A stretch of DNA of 64,000 nucleotides from Sordaria brevicollis (GCA_033439795.1 JAUTDP010000002.1:4402001-4466000), one strand, 5' to 3'; shown: positions 35,809 through 47,867, counted from the stretch's first letter. A program made the numbers and translations. The notes: generated by a model not told the origin, from the letters alone.

Positions 35809-37888
35809 TGCAAATACACAGTTGGAAACTTCAAAGAGGGCAACTACAACCGACCAATGATCTAGGAAACAATTGTCGAGAGCTTCAGATACAGCGAAGA
35901 GCCAAGCTATTATACCAGTTCATCAATACGATGGATGTGCAGGGCAAGCGCCCTCGCCGACGAATGCTACCACGCCATACTCATCAGCAACCCTCCCACC
36001 TCCCTAAGGAGGCATCTAGGGGTAGTCTTCCAGGACGCAATTCGTCACCCCTTATCCAACACTCAGCAGTCCGCCAACTTTTCAGCTTCGAGAATCTCTA
36101 TCGAACCATCGTGTCCACCACTCACAACCCATGCACGCGGATACGGTAGGGGATCAAAGCTTGAACACAGATCAAAAGCTTGTCTGTTTATGGCTTGCCA
36201 GCCCACAAAAGGAAGCTCAAGTGGCTGGGGTAGTGTTGAGATGAACACTATCCCGTTGGCACAGACCCCCCATATATGTTTTCTGGACATGCCAAGGCAA
36301 CTTCCATGCACTTTGGGGTAGTTGACCCTGAAGACGTAGTGATAACACTAGGGGTCAAAGCGGTGGTCAAGGTTTGGTACAGAAAGCAGACAAAACCCTT
36401 GGCGTTACAATGGGTATCGTTGTCGGCAAGAAAAGAGCCGCAGATTGAAGTGTTACACAATATTGCGCGATCAAACGGTCCGGCAACGCCAAGATGTCAC
36501 AGACTTTCACAACCACCACAAAAAGGTCAAGGATCACAACCAACGAAGGACATTTCCAATCCTTGAACAGAGCTTTGTCTGTTGTTAAGCGACACCGTGG
36601 ATCTTTATTCGCTTCAGCTATATGTTTCTCAATGCTACACCAGCCCCGTCGTTTGTTTAAGCTTTCTCTTCCCCACGATTGAGGCACGGCCGTTGAGATC
36701 CCTGCAGTTAAGGGGACAGCCCACCCCTGCTCGTTGTTGATATTCCCTCCAAGTCGAGGGAAAGCGCTCAGATGTCTGCAACCGCAAGGTAACCGTCGGC
36801 AGATCTGGCCGAGGATGTCTGCTACACCAGTCAGGTGGGTCTGTTTCACCCACCGTCTATAATTGTCGATATCTTCAACCCCTTTTGAGGTCGCTGTCTA
36901 CCGCACATTCCCAAAGTAGAAAGTGGTCACAGGATCACACGCCGACATCCATACGCCAGAGGCAGGTCTAGAACTGAAAGACAAAGGGTGCAAGGTAGTT
37001 CCTTTTGAATCCAATTCCAGCCTCTGCAGTGACCCAAGAAACCTTATTCGAAGACCCTAAAGACCACCAAGAGATCTTTCGAGTTTCGCCAAGTTCACCT
37101 GAAGCTTGTTATGAATCCATCAACATTATGCAAACACCGGCAGCTGCTGGGATAGTCTGGAGGACACAAGGGCATCCGCCAATACTTGCCTTCTCTGACG
37201 AAAGAATCACACCTGCAGGTTCGTTGATAGCCGCTGAATACCACTGATGATAACTGGTCCCAGGGGTGGAAGAAACCAAATATGAAGATCACGATGAAGA
37301 TGATACTCGTCAACAAGCCGAGATTCTCCCAAGGTGGATCAAGTCTTGTTTTCAACAAGCTTTCCCCTTCCTACAGATCTCACCCAGATCCTTGGTTGGA
37401 GTTGTTGGGCGATCTCAAATTCGTCACCTGTCCTTACACGACTCGCGGCAACTCCTGCCTGGCAGAACCCATCCGTCCCAGCATGGACCGTGAGAGAGTC
37501 ATGCTATAAGGAAGGCCTCTTCTCCTAAGCCTTGCCCAGACCCTTCTGGTTTTTCTTGGCTCTCTTCCTTTCTGTAGTGTGGTGTTATTCTGTAGAAGTT
37601 TTGACTGTGTCCTCAGGAGGACTTTATTACTGGCTGTGCCATTTCCCTTCTCTCCCCTTCGCTCACTTGTTTTGTTTTTCCTACTCTTTTTCCCCATTTT
37701 CACCTTTCCCTACGCTCCTACATACTGGAGTACGTGGAGGTTCCTATCCTTTTGTTTCCTTTCTCTCTTTGAGCACCCGCTGGGCGGAGTCGCATCTTCA
37801 ACTTTCCGTTCTCTCACAGTCCTTTTTGTTTGTTTTGTTTCTTTCGTTTTGTTCTTTAACAAGGCCCGGTGCCTAATATCATATCAAA
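35809..37888. other. Divergent promoter interval between two metal transporters
   Basis: Two kb between the 5' ends of the CDF (-) and ZIP (+) genes. Frames of 60-160 codons on both strands lack convincing features. The last 340 bases (37540-37880) are extremely pyrimidine-rich on the plus strand, typical of fungal promoters/5' leaders just before a start codon. Confidence 0.45.
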
Positions 37889-39651
37889 ATGTCTTCACCA
37901 CAAACGAGCCCTACGCCGGATGCGGGTATGCAGAATATTATGGATGGCGGAAAGCCAAAGTGTGGTGGCGGCGAAGAAGTCGGCGAGTACGATCTCGGTC
38001 TTCACGTTGCGGGGTTGTGTAAGTCTAATATCATGATGCTAGCCATGGATGGTCAAAGAAGATCTGAGCTAACGAGATGGAACCAGTTTTGGTCTTGCTG
38101 TTCTCTATCCTCGGAGCCGGGTTCCCGGTCGTGGCCAAGAAGGTGTCTTGGGTGAAGGTCCCAACGAAGGTCTTCTTCATGTGTAAGCACTTTGGTACTG
38201 GCGTCCTGATCGCGACTGCCTTTGTCCATGTAAGTCACTGCGATGCCTCCCATTTACCAAGAAGCACATAACAACAATGATTAACTTGGGCCACAAACAT
38301 ACAGTTACTCCCAACGGCCTTTGGTAATCTGATGGACCCATGCCTTCCGGATTTGTTCACGACGCAATACCCAGCCATGCCAGGCGTAATCATGATGGGC
38401 TCCATGTTCGTCCTGTTTGTCATCGAGATGTGGCTCAACAGCAAGACCGGAGGCCACTCCCACGGAGGTCCCACAGGATTTGACAACCACAGTCACGGCG
38501 GCAGCAATGCCCTTGCCGCTGCCCAGGCTGCCCACGGTGCCGCCCGGCCCCAGCACCGCAGGACCAACACAGAAGATACCCTCTATGAGGACTCCTCCTC
38601 CAACGAGGATATCAACTATGAAAAGATGATGGCCCAGGAACTGTACGCAGAAAAAGTTCGCCGCAAGGCGTATGCAGAAGCCCCTCCCAGGAACCCGTTT
38701 GCTGACCGGTTCGATGACGATGATCATCACTACGAACAACTCAGTCCCAGGTCCGAAATGCCTCCTTGGTTCATTGTCTTTTACGAGCAGTACGTCCGCC
38801 AGCGTCTGGAGCTGGTTAACATGATCAAGGCCACGGCCAACCGTCAGGAGAAGATGTTGCTCGACAACAACAACACCTCCAGCTCCCATATTGAAGACCG
38901 CAGGTCCCTGATCCCGGCCTCCATCATGGACTCACCCTACCGCGACGTCGAAACTGGCGAGCCCGTCCACCCGCTTGTCTACAAGAAGATGTCCATGAAC
39001 ATCACCCTCCTCGAAGGCGGCATTCTCTTTCATTCCGTCTTTGTGGGCATGACGGTTAGCATCACCATTGAGGGTTTCACCATCCTGTTGATCGCCATCT
39101 TGTTCCATCAGATGTTTGAAGGTCTCGGTCTCGGCTCCCGCATCGCTGCTGTCCCTTACCGTCAGGGAAGTCCCCGCCCTTGGTTGCTGGTCGTGGCGTT
39201 CGGTACTACTGCGCCTATCGGCCAGGCGATTGGACTGTTGGCTAGGAGTTCGTATGACCCCAACAGCGCGTTTGGGTTGATTATTGTGGGGATTTTTAAT
39301 GCTATGTGAGTCACCCGCCTTTCCGCCCCCCTTTTTTGGTTGTTGTTGGTGTTCTGGGAGGATGTCAAGACCGTTGGCGAGTGTACTAAAAAGTAAATAA
39401 AACAGCTCCTCCGGTCTCCTCCTCTACGCTGCTCTCGTCGATCTCCTGGCCGAGGACTTTTTGTCGGAGGAGGCGCAGAGGATCATGACGAAGAAGGATA
39501 AGATTAGTGCTTTTATCTTTGTTCTTCTTGGCGGTGAGTTGTCTTTCTTTCTTCGCACTTTGCAGTGGCTATTGGTATTTGACGTGGAGGATAGCTAACG
39601 TATGTGAGTTTTGTAGCTGCCGGCATGTCCATCGTTGGAGCGTTTGCTTAA
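37889..39651 (+). CDS. ZIP-family zinc/iron transporter
   Basis: Imports Zn2+ (possibly Fe2+) across a membrane into the cytosol. Five exons: 37889-38018, 38087-38229, 38305-39305, 39406-39533 and 39617-39651, giving 478 residues; all introns have GTAAGT or GTGAGT donors. Membrane segments start with 'FLVLLFSILGAGFPVVAKKV' and 'HFGTGVLIATAFVHLLPTAF', the ZIP helix 1/2 pair. The helix 3-4 loop is long (about 200 residues), with His/Gly clusters 'GGHSHGGPTGFDNHSHGG', a usual metal-sensing feature. Helix 4 includes 'GGILFHSVFVGMTVSI' and helix 5 'LFHQMFEGLGLGSRIA', holding the conserved His and Glu. The tail 'AAGMSIVGAFA' is the usual family ending. The loop is longer than in yeast Zrt1/2. Confidence 0.94.
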
Positions 39652-41729
39652 ATGGAACCAAAGTGTACGATACAGTCGCGTAATAACAACAGAGATATGT
39701 TGCGTGTTGTGTTGGAGGTTGTTGCGTTGTCTTGCGTGGGTGTCGGCGTCGATATGGTGGTGGTGGTGGAGTGGGAAGTTTGCTTAGATATCAAGTTAAT
39801 TCTAGGCGATTTCCCAAGTTTGAAAAGCGTCGAGTCGTGGAATGGTTCAATAATTCTCGTCCGAGGCTGAAATTATTGTGGGAGCGACGAGCATCTCCAT
39901 TGATACCATCTAAGACAAGTGAATAGGTCGATTGGTAGCGGGGTGACGAAGAATTTTCGAGGAGTGAAGAACTCGAGGTTGATGGTGAAGAAGAGAGGGT
40001 GGAGCCAGAGCAGAGCGGAGGGAGGGGCGGCACAAGGGGTCTGCTGTCAGGAGAAATGCTTGGTAGTTCCTTCCGGGCGCGTACCGGCAAAGGAAGGCAA
40101 GGACGACAGGCAAAGAAAAAGATTGCAACTTTCTTTGGGAATAGAGGTACCAAGGAAGGAACATTTGGTGGATTATCGCATCATGTGTACCTCTCTACAC
40201 TACCTACCTAGGTATGTGACCTCTCACGTCTTGCTGCCAGCCTTCGCAATCGAGTTCTTTAACCACCTCATTGCAATAGTCCAGTCCAGTCCAGGGTATC
40301 AGGTAGCTTCATAATTGCATGACGCCAGAACTCTGGCTGCAAGCCGAACCTCTTGATCATCATCCGCGCAACGCCGCCCAACAGAACCGCCATACGTAGG
40401 GACGCTGGTCATGACTGAACGTCCGAGTCACAAAAGGCGGATGGTTAGTAAGTGAGACATCTTCCCGTCTTTGCAGACGCCACAAGGCTGGTTGGGAGTT
40501 GAAAGCACCAAAGATATCTTCACAAGGCCAGCCCTCGCTGCTTCCACAGTGCGCAAACGAGGGCGACTGGCGGACACTCGGAGATCAACCAGGTAACTAT
40601 TCAGTATTGAGAAAAGACAAACCACGGACAAAGTAAGTAACTAAGTACAAGTTACCAGATGATATAACTCGAACGCGGAAGACTTGGACTTTGTCAAGTT
40701 GGTTTCTGAGAAACAAAGATATCCAATATTCGCGCGGCGGTTATCACGCTGCCGAGTCCATATACAATCTAAAGGATCTCTAACTGGGCCAACCCAACCT
40801 ACTCTGTGCGACTGACGGCAAACAGGTCTGGCAAAAATAGCAAAGGCATCCAACATAGATAGAGTTGGTCTTTGCTCCTGCCGTCCATGCCACCTCGAGC
40901 CTCGCTGGGCTGGCGACGACTCGAGCATCGGAGTATGGTGCAGGGGCGGTTAGTCATCTCGCAGAAAGAGAGCCCAACATGCTTATTGTTTTCCAACCTT
41001 CATGTTCGCTATCTTCTCACGTTCATCGTGTTCCTCTGCTCCTTTGTCAACCGCGGCGTTTAGTCTGGCAACTGACTGGTGTACTCATGCCGTTCCAGCT
41101 CCGCGCCTTGTGGGTTTCTCGACGGCATGGCATGGGATCTTTATCGGAGTGTTTTTTGTTTCGGGTTCGAGACGCTACGCGCCAACCTTCTACAACTGAT
41201 CCAATGGCGACAATCATGCCGAGCATATCTTCGTTCAATTTCCGCAGCGGCAGCCGGCGGCTCGCTGTGAGGAGCCCAACGAGACTTCTTCAAAGACCCC
41301 GATACTGCGTTTGGCCTTGAACGAGCTCACAATCCTTGATCACTATGTCTTCTGTTCTAGCACAGGACACGGGTCGTTGGGGAGAAAGAATGATCAAAGA
41401 CGTGAAGACTGGCACAGTCAGGCCATGGCGAGGTACGTGCGATGAGGAGAGGAGGAAAATGCATATAAGGCCGGTTTATACGCTGCTTCAATTACAGTTC
41501 TTCTCTCTCAGTCAGACACGAACACATCGGAAACCATCAATCAGATATCTCTAGCAATACTTGAGGTTCGTACATACACTTGAATCCAAGCGTTAAAACA
41601 ACTGTTCCATGGCTGACTTGTGTAGGAACCAGCAGTGGAGCCGACTTCCACTGCCTTTTGATCTCAGTATCAAACGTACGCATTCAGAACTCGTCTTCCA
41701 GCTTCCAGCGAGGAATAACGGCAGACACA
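39652..41729. other. Intergenic, nothing coding recognised
   Basis: Two kb between plus-strand genes with no supportable frame. A TATA-like box lies near its right end (see separate entry). Confidence 0.4.
41462..41469 (+). promoter_or_regulatory. TATA-like box upstream of Cys-rich gene B
   Basis: 'gcatataagg' lies about 265 bases before the predicted start of the Cys-rich gene and is followed by a pyrimidine-rich stretch ('ttcttctctctcagtcag') that resembles a fungal transcription start zone. Position and sequence only; weak evidence. Confidence 0.3.
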
Positions 41730-42242
41730 ATGTGCGGACACATGTGGCAATTCTATACAGTCTGTGAACATTATCAGAAGCTTCCGGCTGTCAATATCTG
41801 TAGTAACTTTGGCACAACTTGCCTTGGGCCTCCTGACGAGAGAACGCCCATGGATATGTACCCCAACAAACCCTTGGACGAAATGTGCCCTGAATGCCTG
41901 CGCATAGCTCACGCCCCCAACCCCAACGCCCGACAGAACGACCCGTACAGAAAGCAAGACCAGGAGGCACGGGAAGCAAGGGAGCGGATGGAGAAGGCGT
42001 TTAGAGAGGAACAACGGAAAAAGAAGGCAGAGGAGGAAAGACTTGCCGAAATAAAGAGGCAGCAAGACGCTCAAGCGGCCGCCGCGAAGCGCAGCAAAAG
42101 GAAGAAGGAAGACTCGCCTAGTGAGGCACAGGAGAAGCCGAAGAGATCTAAAGGAGGAAAGGGGAAGAAGAAGGACGAGAGGACGGAGGAAAAGCCGAAG
42201 GATGACGATGATGGCAACGAGAGCGACATCTATAACGCTTGA
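41730..42242 (+). CDS. Small Cys/His protein with Lys/Glu tail, family member B
   Basis: Single-exon, 170 residues from the ATG at 41730. The frame is open upstream but there is no ATG consistent with the family before 'MCGHMWQFYTVCEHYQKL'. The conserved head has Cys/His positions in 'MCGHMWQFYTVCEH', 'NICSNFGTTCLG', then 'EMCPECLRIAH', 'PNPNARQNDPYRK'. The tail, from about residue 75, is a highly charged helix ('EAREARERMEKAFREEQRKK') and ends with Lys-rich patches ('KAEEERLAEIKRQQ', 'KRSKRKKEDS', 'KRSKGGKGKKK') that resemble nuclear localisation signals. No signal peptide. The next two genes on the same strand are clear relatives, so this is a local tandem family. Function unknown; nucleic-acid or zinc binding is a guess from composition. 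Confidence 0.75.
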   Translation: MCGHMWQFYTVCEHYQKLPAVNICSNFGTTCLGPPDERTPMDMYPNKPLDEMCPECLRIAHAPNPNARQNDPYRKQDQEAREARERMEKAFREEQRKKKAEEERLAEIKRQQDAQAAAAKRSKRKKEDSPSEAQEKPKRSKGGKGKKKDERTEEKPKDDDDGNESDIYNA

Positions 42243-43099
42243 AAGCACACGCATCAGAGTGCTTGGGCGATTTGGGGTGTCGTGACACACCTGGGTTGGC
42301 TGTGACGACTCAGTGCGGCTGTGACGGCTGCGGCTTTGTCGTCGTCATCGCAGAGGTCCGAAGCTATCAAGGCAACCGGAAATGATGCATTTAGCACTGG
42401 GATACAAAGTCGTCATGGGAAGATGGATAGTGGCTGGACCACTTCTTCGGTGGATAGGACAGAATATCATTAATGGCTGGACCATTACGGGATCTCATTA
42501 TGTTACTAAGGAAGAATGAAAGGACTGGTATCTTGGAGAAGCACACGGATGATATGGGAGAAAGGAAGTAGTCAGACCCATATACGGGTTTAATGGAAAT
42601 CTTTGCTGCTCTCCACCTCCATTGTTCGGGATCAGATGAAATGATATTACCGTAAAGAGAACTTTACTTGTACGTACGTACCGTAAGTATAGACGGCGGT
42701 CCTATTGTTCACTACACATCCGCACCTACCCTCTCTCAGGAGTAGCAGGCCAAGAAAGGAAGGCATAGAAGAATTTTGCACACCAAAAATTTGTCGACTA
42801 GGCAAGATCGACGAAGCAAGTTGATTTGTATGTACACAGGATCGCATTCGTCCAATGTACTACCTCACGTCGTAAAATGTTTGTCCAAGACACAGACTGA
42901 AATATACCGAGAAGCATCAGCTATATCTCCATCACTAGCAGCTCTTTCGTTAAGTACCTACTTGGGGACCAACAACTCCAAACAACCGTACCATGGATGG
43001 CTAAACAGTCTAAGAATTTAGTCAATATTACCCGAGTTTTTTACTTCTTTCCAGCCACGACACAATAACGACCAGACCGGCACCCCAAACACACCAACA
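42243..43099. other. Intergenic between family members B and C
   Basis: No gene seen. Does not show obvious duplication of the flanking genes' 3' ends. Confidence 0.35.
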
Positions 43100-43957
43100 A
43101 TGTGTGGAGACTACTAGCAGCCCTTTTCCACCTGCGGCCACAAGACCAAAGTCGGCGTCAACATCTGCAAAAACTTCCCCACCACCTGCCTCGGTCCCAA
43201 CCCGCTCGCCAAGTCCACCATGGACAAGGACGTCGAACCCATAAACTCGCTCTGCCCGGACTGCGTCCGCGAAGCTCACGATCCCAACCCGGACGCCCGA
43301 CTACCCGAGAACGATCCGTACAGAAAGCAAGACAGGGAGGCTCTTGAGGCGAGGGAGACAATGAAGAGGGAGTTTCGGGAGGAGGAAGCGGAGAAGGCGG
43401 CGGAGAAGGCGAGGGAGAGGGCAAGGGCTAATTATAAAGAGGTGCACAGTCGGGATGAGGATTGGATAGGGGGTGTTTGGATGGTTCAGGGGAGGATTGA
43501 GGGGGAGAAGAAGAAGGAGGAGGATGAGAAAGGAGCGGAGGGAGGGGATGGGGATGGGGATGGGAATGGGAATGGGAATGGGAATGGGAATGGTACCGGC
43601 ACCGGCACCGGCATCAAGAAAAGGAAGAAGACGGTGAGGTTTGCGAGTCCTTTGGAGGAGGAGATGCCTGAGAAGAGGAGGAAGATAGTGAAATTGGATT
43701 TGAGAGAGGAAAGGCGGGAGGTTGGGGATCAGAGCAGCGGGAGTCAGAGCACAGCGAACCTGAACACCGAGGATCAGAGCTGCGATAACCAGAGTGAAAA
43801 GAATGAAATCACAGAGAATGAGAGTGACAAGGAAAACCAGGTCCCGAATGAAGGGGGAGAGAACAACGAGAAACCACAGGGAGAGGGACTTGATGAAAAG
43901 GACTTAAATATATACAGCACATTAAGAGCAGAGGACGAATCTGGGAATCCGTCCTAG
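43100..43957 (+). pseudogene. Cys/His family member C with in-frame TAG at codon 6
   Basis: The family head is present in one frame from ATG 43100: Met-Cys-Gly-Asp-Tyr, then TAG (43115-43117), then 'QPFSTCGHKTKVGVNICK', 'NFPTTCLG', 'SLCPDCVREAH' and 'PNPDARLPENDPYRKQD'. After the stop the frame is open for 280 codons to 43957. All family Cys/His positions after the stop are intact and the tail remains a charged helix with a Gly-Asn repeat (43553-43593) and Lys-rich patches ('KKRKKTVRF', 'EKRRKIVKL'). Options are a recent nonsense allele, translation from the internal ATG at 43220 (245 residues, losing the first Cys/His half), or readthrough of UAG followed by CAG. The stop differs from CAG by one C-to-T change. 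I describe the break only. Confidence 0.65.
43551..43594 (+). repeat. Hexamer repeat coding for Gly-Asp/Gly-Asn
   Basis: Tandem GGGATG then GGGAAT units, about seven in all, encode alternating Gly-Asp and Gly-Asn in the tail of family member C, followed by a short ACCGGC array (Gly-Thr). Confidence 0.7.
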
Positions 43958-44387
43958 GCAAGCCTCGACTGGCTCGAAGGGTGCGGTCTTGATGCTTGCG
44001 TTTTTGTTGTACTTTGGGTTTTGAGAGGTCTAGAAGCGGTCAGAGGCTGTCTTGGGAGATTGGCATCTTGGATTAAATGAAGCGCAACTTGACTGTGACC
44101 ACTTTGGAAAAGAAGAAACGTAGGGTTTAGATCACTAGGAAGTTACACGGCATTGATAACAGCAAAGGGTTAAAAGAATAGCAACAACTCGGTGAATGAT
44201 GTAAGGTAACGTGACTCAAAACATGGAACACGTCCGCTCCAGTCACTGGTGTTTGTCCAAAGCCCCAAACTATCATCAATCTGCACGGGGAAAACAAACA
44301 AACAATGGTGAAAGACTCAGAGATCCACCTGGGGGAGATATATTCTAAGCTGTTGGGCCTTCATCAAGGCGCATAACCTAGGTTGAT

Positions 44388-44828
44388 ATGACCATCAAAT
44401 CACCGCTCCCGGAGGTGTCTACTTCACGTCCATCCCCATCTTCCATTGACGAGCCCTCAAAAAAGATGTGCGGCAACAACATAGAACGCTACCGCTGCGG
44501 CCACTCCATCTTCGCGGGTATCAACTACTGCCCCGATTACTTCCGGCTTACCGCAGACGGGACGCCGTTGTGCATGGGGATCAACTCCGAGAACAACGCC
44601 GGCCAGATGAACATCACCGTCCGACATCAAGATCACTGCGACGCTTGTGTGGCGAAAAGGAAGGCCGAGCGCGAGGCCAAAGTGGGTAAAGAATGGGACA
44701 AGGAAGGGAAGGACAGCAAGAGAAAGCGCAACGATGGGGATAAGGGTAGTCAGGGTAGAATAAAGAGGCCGTGGAGAGAAGGGGAGGGTGGGGAGAGGAA
44801 GATAATGAAGTGGAAAGGGGGACAGTGA
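44388..44828 (+). CDS. Small Cys/His protein, diverged family member D
   Basis: Single-exon frame of 146 residues from ATG 44388; an in-frame ATG at 44466 begins 'MCGNNIERYRCGHSIF', the same Met-Cys-Gly opening as members B and C, and may be the true start (120 residues). The head retains 'RYRCGHSIFAGINYCPDYF', one further Cys ('PLCMG') and a terminal CxxC ('HCDACVAKRKAERE'), but lacks the PNPxxR-DPYRK segment. The tail is basic, with nuclear-signal-like stretches ('KDSKRKRND', 'GRIKRPWREGEGGERK'). It lies 430 bases after member C on the same strand. Relation to B and C is by pattern and position; functions unknown. Confidence 0.68.
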   Translation: MTIKSPLPEVSTSRPSPSSIDEPSKKMCGNNIERYRCGHSIFAGINYCPDYFRLTADGTPLCMGINSENNAGQMNITVRHQDHCDACVAKRKAEREAKVGKEWDKEGKDSKRKRNDGDKGSQGRIKRPWREGEGGERKIMKWKGGQ

Positions 44829-45099
44829 TTAGTTATGGAAAAGCATAAAACGAGAGGATAAAGGGTTGAGGATATCTTGGAAGACAGAATGCGGGAAAAT
44901 GAGGGTTAAGGATTGGCTGGATAACGAGGTGTACGTGCAGAAAGGATGGTAGGGATAATAAGGATAGACAACAAAATCTAGGAAAGGGGGTGAATGGCAA
45001 AGACGATCTGTGGGACTCTAGCACTCGAATAGAAACCATACCGACAAGTTATATGATAAGCTCGACAGAAACATGTCTTAAACTAAAGTGAAGTAAAAT

Positions 45100-47867
45100 C
45101 TACTCAATCAAAAACCCACCACCGCCACCCCCTTCTTCATCATCCATATCCATATAAAACTCTTCCGACACATCACTAGGCGCATCAGCCATCTCCCTAT
45201 CAAACCGTTCCTCTTCTGTCTCCTTCTCTTTCTCTTTCGCCTTCCCCTTCCCTTTCGTATCCTTCTTTCCCCTTTCATCTCCCCCATCTTCCTCCCCTTC
45301 CTCATCCTCCTCCTCCTCCCCCTCACCCACACCCCCAAACACCCTCTCCCTAATCCTCAACCCCCTCAAAAACACCCTCCACATCCTCAAAACCTCCATC
45401 CTCCTCGCTTCCTCCCTCTCCTCCTCCTCCATATCCTTCAGCCCCTCAATAACAGCCCTCACCCCCTCCTCCGCCTCATTGGGGACCACAACACCCAGAA
45501 TCCTCGCCGTCCCTTTTCGTCCCTTCCACTCAAACCCCGTCAACGCAGGCGCGTAATCCACCCCCAGTATATGAGCCGCCTGCGCCGCTCTTTCGTGCGG
45601 CACGTGCGCTCCTCCCCTAGGGACCATAGAAGGGACATACACTTCCACGTTACCAAATTTATTTTTTGGTATCTTCCCCCTGGCAGAAACAGGAGGGGGG
45701 ATATAGAGATCGGTTTGCTGGGGTGTGTAAAGCGGGGTTCCGCCGGCGCGGGCGAGGGAGTAATCACCAAAGAGGTCTCCCTCTTCGCCATCTTCGTCGT
45801 TTTCGGCCCCGGAGAAAGGGGAAGAGATACGTCCTCCACCGAATTTGGACGTGCGTTTCCGTTTGGGAGGGAGGACCTTGATTGGGTCTTCCCCGGGTTT
45901 TACGACGCGGCCGAGACGGAACCATTTCTCGCGGGAACGAGCGATGACTACGTCTTTACGACGGTAGATGCGCTCGACGGGGGCTTTGGAGCCGGCGGAT
46001 ACGGTACCTGTGCTTTGCGCCCCTGGGGCAAGGACTTCGTTTCTACGTAAGTGTCGTTCCAGGGCGTAGATAGGGTGGTCTTTGAAGTCTTGCACGTTCC
46101 GCGGCATCGGTTCTTGACTTTCGAGCAAGGCGAGCTCGTTTAGTTCGATCTGGTCCAAGTCGTTCGGGAAATCAGGCGGCGTGTACCGCCGGAGAAAAAC
46201 GCGGCGGAGCCAGCGCTCGCCTGTGTTGATTCCCGAAGGAGTGACGGGTGAGATGGGTCCGTCGATGCGTGCCCGTTTGGTTTTGGAGTTGTACGCTTTT
46301 GCGTAGCGGCGGGTGACGTCTGTAGCAAACCCGTCTTCGTCAAAGGCGATGGCGTATGTGAGACTGTTTCCTTTGTCGGAGGCTGGAGGCTCGAGAGCGC
46401 GCGGGCGCCATTGGGTGCCGGTGACTAGAGGGTCGACAGGGTGCCATTTTTGTTGGGCGATGTCGAGGACTTCGACCCAGTAGATTGGGTAAGGAGATTC
46501 ACCTTTTATGGCCTTTGCCTTCGGGGTCGAGGAGACGGAAACAGGTGCTGGAGGAGTGGTCATGGATGGGACGTTGTAGGCTGTTGCGTTGGGGTGTCCG
46601 AGTCGACTTCGGGCAGAGGACAGAAATGATGGCTTTGTCGGATCTGGAGTGATGGCTGTGTTGTTTTCGTATTTTGACATGGCCGCGGCATAGAGATCGG
46701 CTGCTGATGGCCCTTTAGAGGCATTCAGAGATTTGGTCTTGGATTCTTTGGGCATCGTAGGAGCACCCGGAACACAGGCGAGCGGTTGGAGAGAGCAGAC
46801 GAGACGGGCTTGGACGCCAATAGAGCGGAGGAGTGCACAGAAGAGCTGAGCTCCAACATCACGAGAGCCGGAGAGTGATTTGGCGGCTTTGAGGAAATCA
46901 TCTTTGGATCGCACGGTTTCGAAGTCATCTGGGAGTTTGTACTGCATGGGAAAAGGCATATTAGCCAAATGCTCAACGAAAAAGATATTATAACGGAAGA
47001 GAAAGTAAAATAGCCATCTACATTTTTCAACTGCTCTTCATCTTCCGCCCATAACGCCCTCCGCATCCCCCTTTCTGTAATCTGGAACTTGGTCTTAAAC
47101 ATGGTGCTCGTCTCCTGCAGTCCCGCCTTGAGCGATTCCGTTCGACCGTACTGATTCAAACTCGCCCTCGGTATTAGAGACTTTCGCATCTTGTCGGTCA
47201 ACAGCGGTCTCAACGCTTCCTGGACTTTTGGACTGTTGCACCATTCGTTCCTCCGCTCGACATGTGCAAGGAGACAAAGTAGATGGACTTTGTGTATATC
47301 TCTGCGTTGTTCTTTCTCGGATTTGCTCAGCGCTTTTCGCCGTTCTATTGCTCGTCGATGGGGTGCCATGGCTGCTTTCTGGGCGCTCAAGTTCAGGTCC
47401 AGCTGGACATCGCCTGCCATACCGGAAGGGAATGCGCCATTGGAATCGAATGCGATGTCCTCCATCTCTAGGTCTTCGTCGTCTTCATCGTCCGAGTCTC
47501 TGGTGATAGTTTGTACAGTGGGCTTTGGTATTTCGACATCTTCAAATTCGAGGTCTTCGTCGTCATCGTCATCTGCATTATTATTTTGGTCTGTGTTTGT
47601 CGGCTCTGGTATCGTGGTTGGCTTCGTCTCGGCCTTTGGCGTAGGTCTCTCCCCAGGCCTTCTCCTCTTCAGCGGTCTCTCTGGCGTCGTGGCTTCCGGC
47701 GCATCATCGGTAACAGCCATCCTCCGCGCTTCAGATACCATTTCTCGATACACATCGGGGACTGCGCTACGGGCAGACGCCGCTCTTCGTGATGCTGTGC
47801 TGGCGCGAGTGGTTCGGGGGGTGCTGGTGGTCGGCGCACCAGGCGCCTTGCGTTTTGGACCTGCCAT
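45100..47867 (-). CDS. Rad4/XPC-family DNA damage recognition protein
   Basis: Recognises helix-distorting lesions in global nucleotide excision repair, normally with Rad23. Two exons, 47867-47022 and 46941-45100, intron 80 bp (donor GTAGAT, acceptor ATGCAG), giving 895 residues, in the range of fungal Rad4. The N-terminus is basic and disordered, then acidic ('NNNADDDDDEDLEFEDVEIP'). The transglutaminase-like fold begins at 'RRDIHKVHLLCLLAHVERRN' and runs through 'GAQLFCALLRSIGVQARLVC' to 'YPIYWVEVLDIAQQKWHPVD'. The beta-hairpin domains follow: 'ALERHLRRNEVLAPGA' (BHD1), then 'GRVVKPGEDPIKV' (BHD2) and 'KNKFGNVEVYVPSMVPRGGA' (BHD3). The C-terminus is acidic and Lys-rich. I chose ATG 47867 over the upstream TTG-initiated extension. 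Confidence 0.94.

Noticed and set aside
37532..38022. Two long hydrophobic frames before and across the ZIP start
   Set aside because: They arise from the oligopyrimidine leader and disagree with the spliced ZIP frame.
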